35,224 nt of DNA from Rhodospirillales bacterium (lineage in GTDB: Bacteria > Pseudomonadota > Alphaproteobacteria > Rhodospirillales > Magnetospirillaceae): positions 1 to 35,224 of the forward strand of contig JACMLB010000034.1 of NCBI GenBank assembly GCA_014379805.1, in the 5' to 3' direction. A program made the translations under genes and the position numbers. This document shows, piece after piece, positions 34,398-35,224 of this stretch. Each line of letters opens with the position of its first letter. Positions within the stretch are counted from its first letter, which is position 1. The notes beneath the pieces were generated by a model that searched no databases, was not told the DNA's origin, and was given only the letters and a program-made list of their open reading frames with translations.

Positions 34398-35224
34398 CTA
34401 CCGCTCCTCTTCCGGCACACTGGCAAGACCGGCGCACGCCGGATCGCCCGTATTCTGCTGGCAACCCTCGGAGCGGTTGGATAAGGGGAGTTGGGCCGTT
34501 TCTGCGCCCGTCGTGCCCACCGCGCCGTCTAACGCACCGGCAACATCCGAACCGCCTGTCTGCACTGTGGTCGCCGACGAAGAACCGGCGGGCAGGTTGG
34601 TCGCTTCAGCCCCGCTAGGTGTCGTATCGGACGCTGTGTTGCCGCCGCTGAGGCCTTCCGCACCGCCCCCTTCAGCACCATCCACCAAGTTGGGTCCGCT
34701 CCCGCCAACGCTCGATCCACCGGTTTCGCCGTTTGCAATGGCGGCACCAGCCGGTTCTTCCACGAGCACCGAAGACCCACCCGTTTCACCAGTGACAGCC
34801 GCTTGGCCGTCATCCACGGCCGACGGCGTAGCAATAGTCTCGGCCTCGCCCGTGACTGGGAGAGGACTATCGCTGGCCGCGCCGGTCGTTGCGCCGCCGT
34901 TCTCGGCCTCGCCGGATACCGGCGAGGCCCCGGCGCCATTATCCAAATCTCCAGCGCCGCCCGTATCGCTGCCGGTGTCCTGCCCAAAGGGTTCGGCCAA
35001 GGGCGTGCTGGTCATCGGATAGGTGGGCGTCGCCGGTTCGGCCTGTTCCTTGGCGCTGGCACTTTCGGTAGTGGTCGCGGGCGCTGGGCAAGCGGAGACG
35101 CCCGGCATGCCGCACAGGGCAAGCCCTGACGACGTTTGTGCCGCTGGCGCCGTGCTGCTGGCATTGGTCCCGGCACCATCACCGCCGCCGGGCGTGCCGC
35201 CGCCAGGACCGCCGCCCGCCGTAC
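34398..35224 (-). CDS. C-terminal part of a large low-complexity Gly/Ala/Thr-rich protein
   Basis: The frame is open from the right edge of the window to the stop at 34398, so at least 274 residues are present and the start is missing. The sequence is rich in Gly, Ala, Ser, Thr and Glu, with repeated motifs such as GETGGSSV (twice), SGEAENGG and TGEAET, and glycine runs at the edge (GGGPGGGTPGGGDGAG-like). Cysteines occur in LALCGMPGVSACPAP and near the end (SEGCQQNTGDPACAGL). No domain was recognised. Composition and repeats resemble extracellular or surface proteins, for example the tail of an adhesin or exoprotein, but that is inference. An ATG at 35108 is internal. Confidence 0.6.
   Translation of the reverse strand, partial: TAGGGPGGGTPGGGDGAGTNASSTAPAAQTSSGLALCGMPGVSACPAPATTTESASAKEQAEPATPTYPMTSTPLAEPFGQDTGSDTGGAGDLDNGAGASPVSGEAENGGATTGAASDSPLPVTGEAETIATPSAVDDGQAAVTGETGGSSVLVEEPAGAAIANGETGGSSVGGSGPNLVDGAEGGGAEGLSGGNTASDTTPSGAEATNLPAGSSSATTVQTGGSDVAGALDGAVGTTGAETAQLPLSNRSEGCQQNTGDPACAGLASVPEEER

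Overview
The window is 35.2 kb of GC-rich bacterial chromosome carrying about 38 genes. The gene set (a DivK-type receiver, PurU, a fused hydantoinase, Dnr-like Crp/Fnr regulators, a CCE_0567-like small protein, several c-type cytochromes) points to an alphaproteobacterium, most likely in the Rhodospirillales and possibly Magnetospirillum-like. That placement rests on recognised protein families and not on a marker-gene comparison. No tRNA, rRNA, CRISPR array, phage or intact insertion sequence was seen.

Layout. (1) 1-2867: the 3' end of etfA, a 3-hydroxyacyl-CoA dehydrogenase and a long acyl-CoA dehydrogenase form a fatty-acyl-CoA oxidation operon. A clear terminator follows, then purC. (2) 4130-6445: a periplasmic peptidoglycan-binding-like protein, a di-haem cytochrome c peroxidase with an FNR-type palindrome upstream, and rsmJ. 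(3) 6497-11433: a signalling block with a hybrid histidine kinase (HisKA, ATPase, pseudo-receiver, receiver, Hpt), a small GHKL-type kinase, a STAS protein and a membrane-anchored SpoIIE-type phosphatase. The last three look like a complete partner-switching circuit. (4) 11581-16012: a periplasmic solute-binding protein, a DUF2270 membrane protein, a frameshifted DyP-type peroxidase, and a CopC gene followed by a CopD-cytochrome c-thioredoxin-fold fusion. (5) 16009-19587: a fused HyuA-HyuB hydantoinase/5-oxoprolinase. (6) 20093-23426: five genes for small membrane or envelope proteins (DUF4383, a YqjD-like protein, a holin-X-like protein, DUF3618, YihY), resembling a stress cluster. (7) 23514-27763: a secreted proline-rich protein, two tandem Crp/Fnr regulators, then a DUF2249, polytopic membrane protein and hemerythrin operon with an FNR-like box upstream. 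This looks like a nitric oxide or oxygen response unit. (8) 27815-35224: mostly single genes (an acidic protein, purU, a DUF423 protein, divK, a cytochrome c, murI, a GlsB-like protein, a CCE_0567-like protein and two exported proteins), ending in the C-terminal part of a low-complexity Gly/Ala/Thr-rich protein that runs off the window.

Intergenic DNA holds several dispersed repeats. Two same-orientation copies of a roughly 200-bp element have terminal inverted repeats and differ by 9-bp units. Two copies of a palindromic element of about 105 bp are in opposite orientation. Between 33968 and 34378 one long inverted repeat encloses several further palindromes.

The most notable protein-level anomaly is the glutamate racemase, where the first catalytic cysteine is replaced by aspartate. 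Other points of interest are the partner-switch block next to a hybrid kinase, the three-domain CopD fusion, the frameshift within a conserved DyP motif, and a hairpin that appears to sequester the ribosome binding site of the first Crp/Fnr gene.
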